DNA of 64,000 nucleotides from Dipteris shenzhenensis (taxonomy: Eukaryota > Polypodiophyta > Polypodiopsida > Gleicheniales), in the NCBI GenBank assembly GCA_047967505.1, contig CM106541.1; one strand, written 5' to 3'. The position numbers were made by a program, and so were the translations under genes. The notes beneath the pieces are model-generated. The model saw nothing but the letters and a program-made list of their open reading frames with translations. It did no database searches and was not told where the DNA came from. Of this stretch, positions 46,117 through 58,123 are shown in pieces; the stretch's first letter is position 1, and every line of letters begins with the position of its first letter.

Positions 46117-47534
46117 TGTAAACTACTCGGTGCTTTCTATCAATTCAAACAACGGATTTTGCAGAGGCATTTGAATGAGATGATTGCGAGTTGCCAAACA
46201 CATATACTTGAACTTAAGAGTTTGCAATTAAGCTGGAATTAAGACTTATACAGCTTAAATACAAAGTGACATCATTGGAGAATGCAATATGATTGAGGGG
46301 CCAAGACGGGGCCCCCCCCTTATCCAGGCTCACTTTATTCTTGAAAATGGAGATACAAGACCAAGGTGCAATGCACCTTCCAAACTGATGAACTCAGTGA
46401 AAACCTAGGACCTAGATACAAGACTCAAGAGCATATGTACAAGGTAGACAACAAAAAGGAGGACTCCAAGCTCAGGTTTCAGCTCTTGGCTTGCCCAATC
46501 CACAAGGAAGAAGCCTGCAACAATCACCACTTACATCCAACATTAGAGACAAACACTAGTTTCTAGAAAGATAGTAGAAACAACATGAAATAGTGCTGTA
46601 AATGAGATAAACTTGACAATACAGGCTCCCTTCGTGACTTGGCCCTTTTGTAGATGAAGTCCTTAATGCCTCTAAAGCTACCTTGGGTGAGGAGAGTGTG
46701 GAAATGGGGCTGGAATGAGAACAGCTTAGAAAAACAGCCTGTAGGCTAGAGAGAGAAAGCTTTTATGGAGTGATAGCTATAGAGAGAGAGTGCCTATGCT
46801 GATCCCAAGGGAGGAGATGTAAGAGAGGAGTTGCTGCTGTTGCAGAGGTGCACAGAAAGGCAGATTTCTGCAAGGAAAATGGGCTGGAACAGTAGAGAGA
46901 GAAATTCTACAATAGAGAGAGAAAGACTGCAGCAGGAGAGAGAAAGGGGCTGTGGCTGCTCCAGGCTAGGTGAAGGAGAGAGGATGCTGCTGCTGTTCCA
47001 GAAGAGCTGAGAGGGGGCAGATTTCTGGAGAGGAGGGGCTGGAACTGTAGAGAGAGAATGTGCTGTTGTAGAGAGAGAAAGTGCTGCCGAGGTGAGAGAA
47101 TGGCCTGGGGAGAAGCTGGCTGCACCCAAGGAGCTGGAGAGGTTCTACTGCATCATCTAAAAGGAGGGAGAAGAAAAGTGACGAAATTTTCATGTGTGGA
47201 ATGAAGGGGAGAGGCCTTCTTTTATAGGCTCAGCCCCCCTCCTAGGCCTAGAGTGGAAGGTGGACACTTGTCCCAGATTTTTGGTGGGCTGCAGTCCCAA
47301 AGAGGACAGCCCACAACCTGCCCCTAATCTACCAGATTTGGGGCCAAACACTTGGCCTGCATGCCCTGCCACTTGCCATGCATGCTGCCACATGTGTGGG
47401 ACAGGTGGACTGACCTGCCAGCTCAGATTCCAAGTGGCAGTCTGCCACGTGTCAGCTGCCACATCACTCCCAAAAACCCTAAAATTTCAAAGTTGTCAGA
47501 ATTTAATTCTGATCGCACACACGGGTTCCTAACA
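46117..47534 (-). repeat. Probable complete LTR (1418 bp)
   Basis: On the minus strand it begins TGTTAGGAACC and ends GTAGTTTACA, giving TG...CA ends, with a TATA motif in the leader. It is assigned to the adjacent chromovirus by position and orientation. No polypurine tract directly adjoins it, so the link is uncertain. Confidence 0.55.
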
Positions 47535-48004
47535 GCTTAGACTATCTATTGATGTACTCTAAGGTCATAATTGAGCCATACTGAGCTCATTTGTTTGTCG
47601 TCTTATCTTGTATCTCCATTACTCTTGGCATGCTGCCAGGCCCACACCCAAAGCTCAGGGAACATTCTCTTGAATGGTTCCTAGGTCGGTATGCAATCTG
47701 TGCATTTGATTGGTCCCATGTTTGGGTACTCAGGTGGGGTGTGGTTTCTAGATGTCCCTCTCAAAGAGAGGCCATCACTCTTGTGGGTCACTAATGCCCA
47801 TAACCCCAAGCAAGGGGGTCCACCCTCAAATGCTAGACCTAGTCCCCATTGTCCGTAACTGAACAGAAGGAAAACATTTCATTTCTTAATAAGCATACTA
47901 TTGAAAAACAAAAAGAAATAGTACCAAGCAAGTGGATACATGTTGAAGCAGGATGACATTCCCTTCGTCTTTCATTCGGTTGTCCGCAACTGAAATGCTT
48001 CCTC
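47535..48004. other. 3' non-coding part of the chromovirus
   Basis: Sequence between the chromodomain stop region and the LTR. On the minus strand GAGGGTGGACCCCCTTGC is G-rich and could be a displaced polypurine/LTR junction. No gene. Confidence 0.4.
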
Positions 48005-48325
48005 ATAAGCATCCAGGATTTCAGGTCACTCCTGAAATGTAGCTCTGTCCACCCATTGGGCATCGGTGGATGGGAGCCCTCTGAACTTCAAAAGGTACAT
48101 TTTGCGAGTCGTGCCTCGACGTCCCGTAGTGAAGTTATGCAAAATAATTTGCTCTGGGATCAACAAGATCTCAGTGTCCTCTACTTCAGGTGCATTGTCC
48201 AGTGTGGGCTCTTGAGGTGGTTCCCCAATGAAGGGTTTCACCAAGCTTACGTGGAAGACATTGTGGATCTTCCAATGCTCTGGAAGTCTCAATCGGACCG
48301 AGACATCATTTATTACCTGCAACAC
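48005..48325 (-). pseudogene. Integrase C-terminus with chromodomain
   Basis: HNVFHVSLVKPFIG is the GPY/F-region landmark. ILLIPEQIILHN, YLLKFRGLPSTDAQWVD and PEILDAYEEAF form a chromodomain. It is separated from the integrase core by a stop at 48326-48328 and has a further stop after ATFQE. Chromodomains target integration to heterochromatin, which fits a satellite location. Confidence 0.8.
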
Positions 48326-49177
48326 CTAAAAAGGACCATAATATCGAAAGGATAGCTTGAAGTAGATGCGCTTTTTGCCCACTTTGGTTTTTAATCGGGC
48401 TTTCTCAAATTTCAATAAGACCCATTGGCCTTCTTTCACTGCGAATGCCCTCTGTCTTTTATTTGCAGCTACTCTTTGTTTCTCCTGTGCCTTTTGAATG
48501 GCTGCTCGAACCGTGGCATAAGCAGAGTCATAATCCTCCACGAATTGATCAGCGGCAAAGATTTTCTCTTTTGTTTGCATGAGTGGAGTTGGTAAAGATC
48601 GACCATATACAATTTCGAAAGGAGCTTTTCCAATGGAGGAATGAATTGTGTTGTTATAAGAAAACTCCACAAGAGGAAGGAATTTCTCCCAAAAGGTTTG
48701 CTGGTCATGCACATAAAATTTCAGCAAATCCAAGAGTGTACTATTCGTAACGTCAGTTTGGCCATCCGTTTGAGGATGAAAAGCTGAGGAGAAACTTAGA
48801 AGAGTTCCAAGGTTCTCAAACAAAGCCTGCCAGAAGTTACTAGTGAACTTTGAGTCTCTATCTGATACTATAGACTTGGGCATGCCGTGGTGTCTAAAGA
48901 TGTGTCTAATAAATAAATGGGCAGCTTCAGGTGCCTTGGGATTCTTTCTGCAAGGAATGAAGTGGGCTTGCTTGCTGAATCGATCTACTATCAGCCAAAT
49001 CATGTGATGATTTTGATTGGTCCTGGGAATTCCTGTAATGAAGTCCATGGTGATGTGTTCCCATGGTCTCTCAGGAATGGGTAGGGGCTGAAGTAAACCC
49101 TTGGGTTTTCCTCTCTCATACTTAGCTTTTTGACATGCGAGACAAGCTAAAATGTAGGCAGCAGTGTCCTTTTTCAT
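48326..49177 (-). pseudogene. Ty3/gypsy integrase core
   Basis: Contains CLACQKAKYERGKPKGLLQ, WEHITMDFITGIP (first Asp), PKSIVSDRDSKF (second Asp) and FHPQTDGQTDVTNSTL. The catalytic Glu expected after QT is Asp here, so the triad is D-D-D. KAPFEIVYGR and KEGQWVLLKFEKARLK follow. The N-terminus is cut at about 49190 by the inverted piece. Confidence 0.85.
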
Positions 49178-49189
49178 GAAAGTCTTAAA

Positions 49190-49590
49190 TATTTTCTAAC
49201 TCAACCTCTGATTAGAGAGAGACATATGAAATGGTCTACCTTTCTGCAATCATTTCATTTTCAGATACAATATACTCCTGGAAAAGAGAATGTAGTGGTT
49301 GATGCCCTTTCTCGTAGACCACGGCTTCACCATATTTCAGTTCCCTATCATGATGAGCTAACAGCCCTCAAAGAATTCTATGAGGGAGATGCTCATTTTG
49401 CTCAGCCATGGGCACATTTGAAAGATGGAGGCACCCATCATGCCTACCACATCAGGGATGGCTATTTATTCATGGAGCACAAACTATGTATCACAAAGCA
49501 GCTTAGATCTAAAGTGATGGAGGAAAGCCATAACCCACCCTATGCTGGTCATAGGGGTATTGTGGCCACCTTTTTTTTGGTAGCTTGAGG
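49190..49590 (+). pseudogene. Inverted RNase H end / integrase zinc-finger fragment
   Basis: The plus-strand frame has FHFQIQYTPGKENVVVDALS (end of RNase H) and then SHNPPYAGHRGIVATFF (start of the HHCC finger). These belong just upstream of the integrase core but lie on the opposite strand, so a segment of about 0.4 kb was inverted. Confidence 0.8.
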
Positions 49591-49886
49591 GCATTCGTAG
49601 AAGTTGTGGCCTCGATCGCCACACTTGAAACAGCGCCCTTCGGAGTAATACTTTTGCTTCTGTTGTGGAGACAACGAGCTGAAAGTGCGGGCTGCTTTCT
49701 TCGAAGGAGGCTGGCAGGCTGACTTTTGCTCTTTTGGTGCGTCCTTTGCTGTCTCCTTACCCTTTTGTTCCTTGGAAGAGTTTCCCTGGGACTTCCGCTT
49801 GTTGTTGCTGCCATTCCGCTTGTTGGAGAAAGATTGTTTCTTCTCCACCGTCAAGGCGATGTTGATGGTGTCTTCGAGAGAAGTAG
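49575..49886 (-). pseudogene. Gag C-terminal fragment with CCHC knuckle
   Basis: Minus-strand frame with a KRNGSNNKRKSQGN basic region, FSSLSPQQKQKYYSEGRCF and CFKCGDRGHNFYECP (CX2CX4HX4C). It is cut at 49886 where satellite resumes; PR and RT are missing on the other side. Confidence 0.8.
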
Positions 49887-52800
49887 CCTTCAACTAGGTG
49901 GAATGGACTTACATGCAAAGTGGCACGCCCATCCCATAAGTTCTTTTCAGATAACATACCTAGCAGCGTGTTTTTTTACGGATGTGCATGACATTAGAGC
50001 AAAAATAGTATTTAATGCTTGATCGACCATGCAAAGGATATCCGATGGGCACAACACTTTTCCTACACCTCAACCTAGGTGGTATTGAAATGTTCTCAGA
50101 GAGGCACACCCATCCGATAAGTACTTGGTCAAATAACACACTTAAGGGCATGTTTTTTTGCGGATGTGCATATCACTAGGGAAAAAATGGTGTATAATGC
50201 GTGATCGACCATGCAAAGCATATCCAATGGTGACAACACTTTGCACGCACCTCAACGTAGTTGAAACAGACTTGCGTGCAAAGTGGATCCCCCATCCAAT
50301 AAGTACTTTTTTGAATAACACACCTAGGGCTGTGTTTTTATATGGTTGTGCATGACACTAAGGCAAAAACGGTGTTTTATGCTTCATCCACAACGCAAAG
50401 CATATCCGATGGGCACAATACTTTGCACACACCTTCAACTAGGTGGAATTGAATTACATGCAAAGTGGCATTCCCATCGCATAAGTACTTGATCGGATAA
50501 CACACCTAGCAACGTGTTTTTTTACGGATGTGCATGACACTAAGGCAAAAATGGTATTTAATACTCGATCGACCATGCAAAGCATATCCGATGGGCACAA
50601 TACTTTTTCGTACACCTTAACCTAGGTGGTATTGAAATGTTCTCAAAGAGGCACACCCATCCGATAAGTACTTGGTCAGATAACATACCTAAGGGCGTGT
50701 TTTTCTACAAATGTGCATATCACTACCAAAAAAACATTGTATAATGCGTAATCGACCATGCAGAGCATATCCGATGGTGAAAATACTTTGCACACATAAC
50801 AACCTAGTTGAAATGGACTTGCGTGCAAAGTGAAGCCCCCATCCGATAAGTACTTGTTTGATTAATACACTTAGGACCGTGTTTTTTTATGGTTGTGCAT
50901 GACACTAAGCCAAAAACGATGTTTTATGCTTGATCGACAATGCAAAGCATATCGGATGGGCACAATACTTTGCACATACCTTCAACTAGGTGGAATTGAC
51001 CTACATACAAAGTGGCATGCCCATCCCATAAGTGCTTGATCGGAAAACATACCTAGCAGCGTGATTTTTTACGAATGTGCATGACACTAAGGCAAAAGTG
51101 GTATTTAATGCTTGATCGACCATGCAAAGCATATCCGATGGGCACAACACTTTTCGTACACCTCAACCTATGTTGTATTGAAATGTTCTCAAAGAGGCAC
51201 ACCCATCCGATAAGTACTTGGTCGGATAACACACCTAAGGGCGTGTTTTTTTGCAGGTGTGCATATCACTAGGGGAAAAACGGTATATAATGCATGATCG
51301 GCCATGCAAAGCATATCCGATGGTGAAAATACTTTGCACGCACCTCCACCTAGTTGAAAGGGACTTGCGTGCAAGGTGGAGCCCCCATCCGATAAGTACT
51401 TGTTTGAATAAGACACCTAGGACCGTGTTTTTATATGGTTGTGCATGAGACTAAGGCAAAAATGGTGTTTTATGCTTGATCCACAATGCAAAGCATATTC
51501 GATGGGCACAATACTTTGCACGCACCTTCAACTAGGTGGAATTAAATTACATGTAAAGTGGCATTCCCATCACACAAGTACTTGATGGGATAACACACCT
51601 AGCAACGTGTCTTTTTACGGATGTGCATGACACTAAGGTAAAAATGGTATTTAATGCTCGATCGACCATGCAAAGCATATCCAATGGGCACAATACTTTT
51701 CCTATGCCTTAACTTAGGTGGTATTGAAATTTTCTCAAAGAGACACACCCATCCGATAAGTACTTGGTCAGATAACATACTAAGGGCGTGTTTTTTTGCG
51801 GATGTGCATATCACTACCAGAAAAATGTTGTATAATGCATAATCGACCATGCAGAGCATATCCGATGGTGACAATACTTTGCACGCACCTCAACCTAGTT
51901 GAAACGGACTTGCGTGCAAAGTGGAGCCCTCATTCGATAAGTACTTGTTTGATTAACACACCTAGGACTGTGTTTTTTTATGGTTGTGCATGACACTAAG
52001 GCAAAAACGGTGTTTTATGCTTGATCCACAATGCAAAGCATATCCGATGGGCACAATACTTTGCACACACCTTCAACTAGGTGGAATTCACTTACATGCA
52101 AAGTGGTACACCCGTCCCATAAGTGTTTGATCAGATAAGATACCTAGCAGTGTGTTTTTTTCGGATATGCATGATGTTAGAGCAAAAAAAGTATTTAATG
52201 CTCGATCGACCATGCAAAGGATATCCGATGGGCACAACACTTTTCCTATGCCTCAACCTAGGCAGTATTGAAATGTTCTAAAAGAGACACACCCATCTGA
52301 TAAGTACTTGTTCAGATAACACACCTAAGGTCGTGTTTTTTTGCGGATGTGCATATGACTAGGGGAAAAACCGTGTATAATGCGTGATTGGCCATGCAAA
52401 GCATATCTGATGGTGACAATACTTTGCACGCACCTCAATCTAGTTGAAAAGGACTTGCATACAAAGTGGAGCCCCCATTCGATAAGTACTTGTTTGATCA
52501 ACACACCTAGGACCGTGTTTTTTCATGGTTGTGCATGACACTAAGGGGAAAAACGGTGTATAATGCATAATCGACCATGCATACAAAGTGGATCTCCCAT
52601 CCGATAAGTACTTGTTTGAATAACACACCTAGTATGGTTGTGCATGACACTAAGGCAAAAGCGGTGTTTTATGCTTGATTGACAATGCAAAGCATAGCCG
52701 ATGGGCATAATACTTTGCACACACCTTCAAATAGGTTAAATTCACTTACATGCAAAGTGGCACTTCCATCCCATAAGTGCTTTTCGGATAACATACCTAG

Positions 52801-55800
52801 CAGCGTGTTTTTTTACGGATGTGCATGACACGAGCAAAAATAGTATTTAATGCTCGATCGACCATGCAAAGGATATCCGATGGGCACAACACTTTTCCTA
52901 CGCCTCAACCTAGGTGGTATTGAAATTTTCTCAAAGAGGCACACCCATCTGATAAGTACTTGGTCAGATAACACACTTAAGGGCATGTTTTTTTGTGGAT
53001 GTGCATATCACTAGGGAAAAAACGGTGTATAATGCATGATCACCATGCAAAGCATATCCGATGGTGACAATACTTTGCATGCACCTCAACGTAGTTGAAA
53101 CGGACTCACGTGCAAAGTGGAGCCCCCATCGGATAAGTACTTGTTTGAATTACACACCTAGGGCTGTGTTTTTATATGGTTGTGCATGACACTAAGGCAT
53201 AAACGGTGTTTTATGCTTGATCCACAATGGAAAGCATATCCGATGGGCACAATACTTTGCACACACCTTCAACTAGTTGAAATTGACTTACATGCAAAGT
53301 GGCATTCCCATCGCATAAGTACTTGATCGGATAACACACCTAGCAGCGTGTTTTTTTACGGATGTGCATGACACTAAGGCAAAAATGGTATTTGATGCTC
53401 GATCGACCATGCAAAGCATATCCGATGGGCACAATACTTTTCCTACACCTTAACCTAGGTGGTATTGAAATGTTCTCAAAGAGGCACACCCATCTGATAA
53501 GTACTTGGTCAGATAGCATACCTAAGGGCGTGTTTTTTTGCGGATGTGCATATCACTACTGAAAAAACATTGTATAATGCGTAATCCACCATGCAGAGCA
53601 TATCCGATGGTGACAATACTTTGCACGCATCTCAATCTAGTTGAAACAGACTTGTGTGCAAAGTGGAGCCTCCATCCGATAAGTACTTGTTTCATTAACA
53701 CACTTAGGACCGTGTTTTTTCATGGTTGTGCATGACACTAAGCCAAAAACGGTGTTTTATGCTTGAACGACAATGCAAAGCATATTAGATGGGCACAATA
53801 CTTTGCACACACCTTCAACTAGGTGGAATTGACTGACATGCAAAGTGGCATGCCCATCCCATAAGTGCTTGGTCGGATAACATACCTAGCAACATGTTTT
53901 TTTACGGATGTGCATGACACTAGAGCAAAAAAAGTATTTAATGCTTGATCGACCATGCAAAGGATATCCGATGGGCACAACACTTTTTTTACACCTCAAC
54001 CTAGGTGGTATTGAAATTTTCTCAAAGAGGCACACCCATCCGATAAGTACTTGGTCAGATAACACACCTAAGGCCGTGTTTTTTTGCGGATGTGCATATC
54101 ACTAGGGGAAAAATGGTGTATAATGCATGATTGACCATGCAAAGCATATACGATGGTGACAAAACTTTGCACGCACCTCAAGGTAGTTGAAACATACTTG
54201 TCTGCAAAGTGGAGCCCCCATCCGATAAGTACTTGTTTGCATGACACACCTAGGGCTATGTTTTTATATGGTTGTGCATGACACTAAGGCAAAAACGGTG
54301 TTTTATGCTTGATCCACAATGCAAAGCATATCCGATGGGCACAATACTTTGCACACACTTTCAAATAGGTGGAATTGACTTACATGCAAAGTGGCGTTCC
54401 CATCGCATAAGTACTTGATTGGATAACACACCTAGCAGCGTGTTTTTTTATGGATGTGCATGACACTTAGGAAAAAATTGTGTTTAATGCTCGATTGACC
54501 ATGCAAAGCATGTATGATGGGCACAATACTTTCCCTACACCTTAACCTAGGTGGTATTGAAATGTTCTCAAAGAGGCACACCCATCCGATAAGTACTTGG
54601 TCAGATAACATACCTAAGGGCGTGTTTTTTTGCGGATGTGCATATCACTACTGGAGAAACGTTGTATAATGTGTAATCGACCATGCAGAGCATATCCGAT
54701 TGTGACAATACTTTGCACGCATCTGAACCTAGTTGAAACGGACTTGCGTGCAAAGTGGAGCCCCCATCCGATAAGTACTTGTTTGATTGTTACACACTTA
54801 GGACCATGTTTTTTCATGGTTGTGCATGACACTAAGCCAAAAATGGTATTTTATGCTTGATCGACAATGCAAAGCATATCCGATGGGCACAATACTTTGC
54901 ACACACCTTCAACTAGGTGGAATTGACTTAAATGCAAAGTGGCATGCCCATCCCATTATTTCTTGATCGTATAACATACCTAGCAGCGTGTTTTTTACGG
55001 ATGTGCATGACACTAGAGCAAAAATAGTATTTAATGCTCGATCAACCATGCAAAGGATATTCGATGGGCACAACACTTTTCCTATGCCACAACCTAGGTG
55101 GTATTGAAATGTTCTCAAAGAGGCACACCCATCCGATAAGTACTTGGTCAGATAACACACCTAAGGGCGTGTTTTTCTCGGATGTGCATATCACTAGGGA
55201 AAAACGATGTATAATGCGTGATCGGCCATGCAAAGCATATCCGATGGTCACAATACTTTGCATGCATCTCAATCTAGTTAAAAGATACTTGTATGCAAAT
55301 TGGAGCCCCCATCTGATAAGTACTTGTTTGAATAATACACTTAGGACCATGTTTTTTTATGGTTGTGCATTACACTAAGGCAAAAATGGTGTTTTATGCT
55401 TGATCCACAATGCAAAGCATATCCGATGGGCACAATACTTTGCACACACATTCAATTAGGTGGAATTGAATTACATGCAAAGTGGAATTCCCATTGCATA
55501 AGTACTTGATGGGATAACACACCTAGCACGTGTTTTTTTACGGATGTGCATGACACTAAGGCAAAAATGGTATTTAATGCTCGATCAACCATGCAAAGCA
55601 TATCCCATGGGCACAATACTTTTCCTATGCCTTAACCTAGGTGGTATTGAAATGTTCTCAAAGAGGAACACCCATCCAATAAGTACTTGGTCAGATAACA
55701 TACCTAAGGGCGTGTTTTTTTGCCGATGTGCATATCACTACCGGAAAAACGTTGTATAATGTGTAATCGACCATGCAGAGCATATCCGATGGTGACAATA

Positions 55801-56832
55801 CTTTGCATGCATCTCAACCTAGTTGAAACGGACTTGTGTGCAAAGTGGAGCCCCCATTCGATAAGTACTTGTTTGATTAACACACCTAGGACCGTGTTTT
55901 TTCATGGTTGTGCATGACACTAAGGCAAAAACGGTGTTTTATGCTTGATCGAAATTGCAAAGCATATTCGATGCACACAATCTTTGCACACACCTTAAAA
56001 TAGGTGGAATTGACTTACATGCAAAGTGGCACTCCCATCCCATAAGTGCTTGATCGGATAACATACCTAGCAGTGTGTTTTTTTACGGATGTGCATGACA
56101 CTAGAGCAAAAATAGTATTTAATGCTCGATCGACCATGCAAAGGATATCCGATGGGCACAACACTTTTCCTACGCCTTAACCTAGGTGGTATTGAAATGT
56201 TCTCAAAGAGTCACACCCATCCGATAAGTACTTGGTCAGATAACACACCTAAGGGTGTGTTTTTTTGTGGATGTGCATATCACTAGGAGAAAACGCTGTA
56301 TAATGCGTAATCGACCATGCAAAGCATATCCGATGGTGATAATTTGCACACACCTCAACGTAGTTGAAACGGACTTGCATGCAAAGTGGATCCCCCATCC
56401 GATAAGTACTTATTTGAATAACACACCTAGTATGGTTGTGCATGACACTAAGGCAAAAGCGGTGTTTTATGCTTGATTGACAATGCAAAGCATATCAGAT
56501 GGGCACAATACTTTGCACACACCTTCAAATAGGTGGAATTGACTTACATGCAAAGTGGCATTCCCATCGCATAAGTACTTGATCGGATGACACACCTAGC
56601 AGTGTGTTTTTTTACGGACGTGCATGAGACTAAGGCAAAAATGGTATTTAATGCTCGATCGACCATGCAAAGCACCTTCAACTAGGTGGAATTGACTTAC
56701 ATGCAAAGTGGCGCGCCCATCCCATAAGTACTTGATCGGATAACATACCTAGCATCGTGTTTTTTTACGGATGTGCATGACATGAGCAAAAATAGTATTT
56801 AATGCTCGATGACCATGCAAAGGATAACTTGG
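49887..56832 (+). repeat. Satellite array block 3
   Basis: About 38 monomers of about 182 bp, largely in the A-B-C order. Several A monomers form a variant (CACTACCRRAAAAAYRTTGTATAATG, with CATGCAGAGC). A few truncated or fused monomers occur (52528-52640, 56414, 56670, 56780). The array ends abruptly after GCAAAGGATAA near 56830. Confidence 0.93.
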
Positions 56833-56966
56833 CATGTCCATCTAATGAGTACTTCATCGGATAACTTCTCCCACCAATAAATTAAGTACTAATTAAAAAT
56901 TATAATAAATGAGTAGATTAGTAAAAAGAGACTAATATTTATGTAATTGTTGCTACTGCAGCTTGC
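56833..56966. other. Satellite-gene junction
   Basis: Short AT-rich stretch with one last satellite-like phrase (GAGTACTTCATCGGATAAC). TTGCTACTGCAG at about 56950-56962 could be a splice acceptor for the next coding region. Confidence 0.4.
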
Positions 56967-57818
56967 TTGCGAAGGACTCTCACAAAGGAGATGGCTATAG
57001 ATTTTGTTCCAGGGATGGATGTGATTTTATGTAGCAAAAGAGAAGTAGTTGCATTTGCTACAATCCATGATAGTGATCCCAATTCAGTTTGCCACTTTCG
57101 AAGACTTGGCGAAGATAAGGTGGTAGTTACTGTATCAAAGATTCTTAACGCACATGTTGAGCTAAAGTATAAATATGGAGATATGGAAACACTTGGAGAT
57201 GTTATGCCCTACAATACATCCAACAAATCATTTATAGCATGGGACAAAGATGAGACTTATGCAATAGACATTATCAAGAATACAAAGTGCACCACCTTGG
57301 ATTTTACTATAGGGGACATTTTACAAATGAGATCATTTGCAAATAAGACTGTAGAAAAAGGTGAAGTATTGGCATTTGAACAAGTGGAGCAATGGTCATT
57401 TGCATAGATGAGGATTCTAAAAGTCACTTATGATGGTATGGTTGATAACATAACATCCTTATGTGATCCCTACTATGAGGTAGGTAAGAATATGAGACGG
57501 AGCATGCAATTTTTAAACATGAGAAAGAGGCACGTGGTTTTCAATGATAAAGACAAGGTATACTACAATATCAAAGGACCTAAAAAGCGTGCCCATGTGC
57601 CAGGCTCTATCACTTCAAATGTGGATGGTTTCAATGTACTCAATTATAGAAGTGACATCTTATCTGGAGTGGATGAGTTCATTGATTCCAAGAAACAAAA
57701 TGATTTTAGAAGCGAAGCCTTATCTAGGGTGGATGAATTCTTGCACAGTGAGAAGGGCAAAGGTTTCAATAGCGATGTCTTAACAGACCTGGTGTCAATC
57801 AAGCTTGTGGATTTGTGA
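56967..57818 (+). pseudogene. DUF8039-like coding region with an in-frame stop
   Basis: One frame with a TAG at 57405-57407. The first part (146 codons) has GMDVILCSKREVVAFATI and LGEDKVVVTVSKILNAHVEL, resembling the small C-terminal DUF8039-type domain of plant transposon proteins. The second part (136 codons) has KRHVVFNDKDKVYYNIKGPK, then a repeat of about 22 residues (SDILSGVDEF, SEALSRVDEF, SDVLTD). Upstream exons are presumably lost at the satellite boundary. Function is unknown and the DUF8039 match is by eye. Confidence 0.45.
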
Positions 57819-58123
57819 AAGCCATGCAAGATGTCCCAATGAGTGATGTTCTCTCAGGAGTGAAAGAGTTTCAAGGTTCTCAATACTCTCATAGAATATT
57901 GAATTCATTGAATGGTTCCAAGAGTATGTTAAAAACGAGGATGAGATCAACAGAGGATTATTCAATATTTAACTTTGATTGTGATATGGCCAAGGATGCA
58001 ACGACCAATCATGGATGCTTGGTTACAAACAAATGTGAGGAGAAGAAGTGCATAAATACAGATAACAATGTGCACGAGGAACGAAAACGGTCATACATAT
58101 GCATGAAGAGAAAGCGAATCTAG
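57815..58123 (+). pseudogene. Frame-shifted continuation of the repeat-containing coding region
   Basis: 102 codons in another frame. MSDVLSGVKEFQ continues the SDxLSxVxEF repeat of the preceding frame, showing that a frameshift (or a short intron) separates them. It ends in a basic KRSYICMKRKRI segment overlapping the start of the next ORF. Confidence 0.45.

Larger units (their letters stand above)
44485..49886. mobile_element. Rearranged Ty3 chromovirus inserted in the satellite
   Basis: Contains LTR pieces in both orientations, an integrase with chromodomain (minus), an inverted RNase H/integrase-zinc-finger piece (plus) and a Gag zinc-knuckle piece (minus). Protease and RT are absent. 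The satellite before (ends ..GCACAC) and after (starts CCTTCAAC) would be contiguous with one base missing, and no target duplication is seen. Confidence 0.75.

Noticed and set aside
44590-47193. Paired serine-rich frames (FSLYSSSPSSPEICPLS)
   Set aside because: They lie inside LTR sequence repeated in both orientations and show no domain.
35200-56830. Many frames of 60-75 codons (for example starting MRMCISLGEK or MCMTLRQK)
   Set aside because: They recur once per satellite monomer in register with the 182-bp period, so they are repeat shadows, not a gene family.
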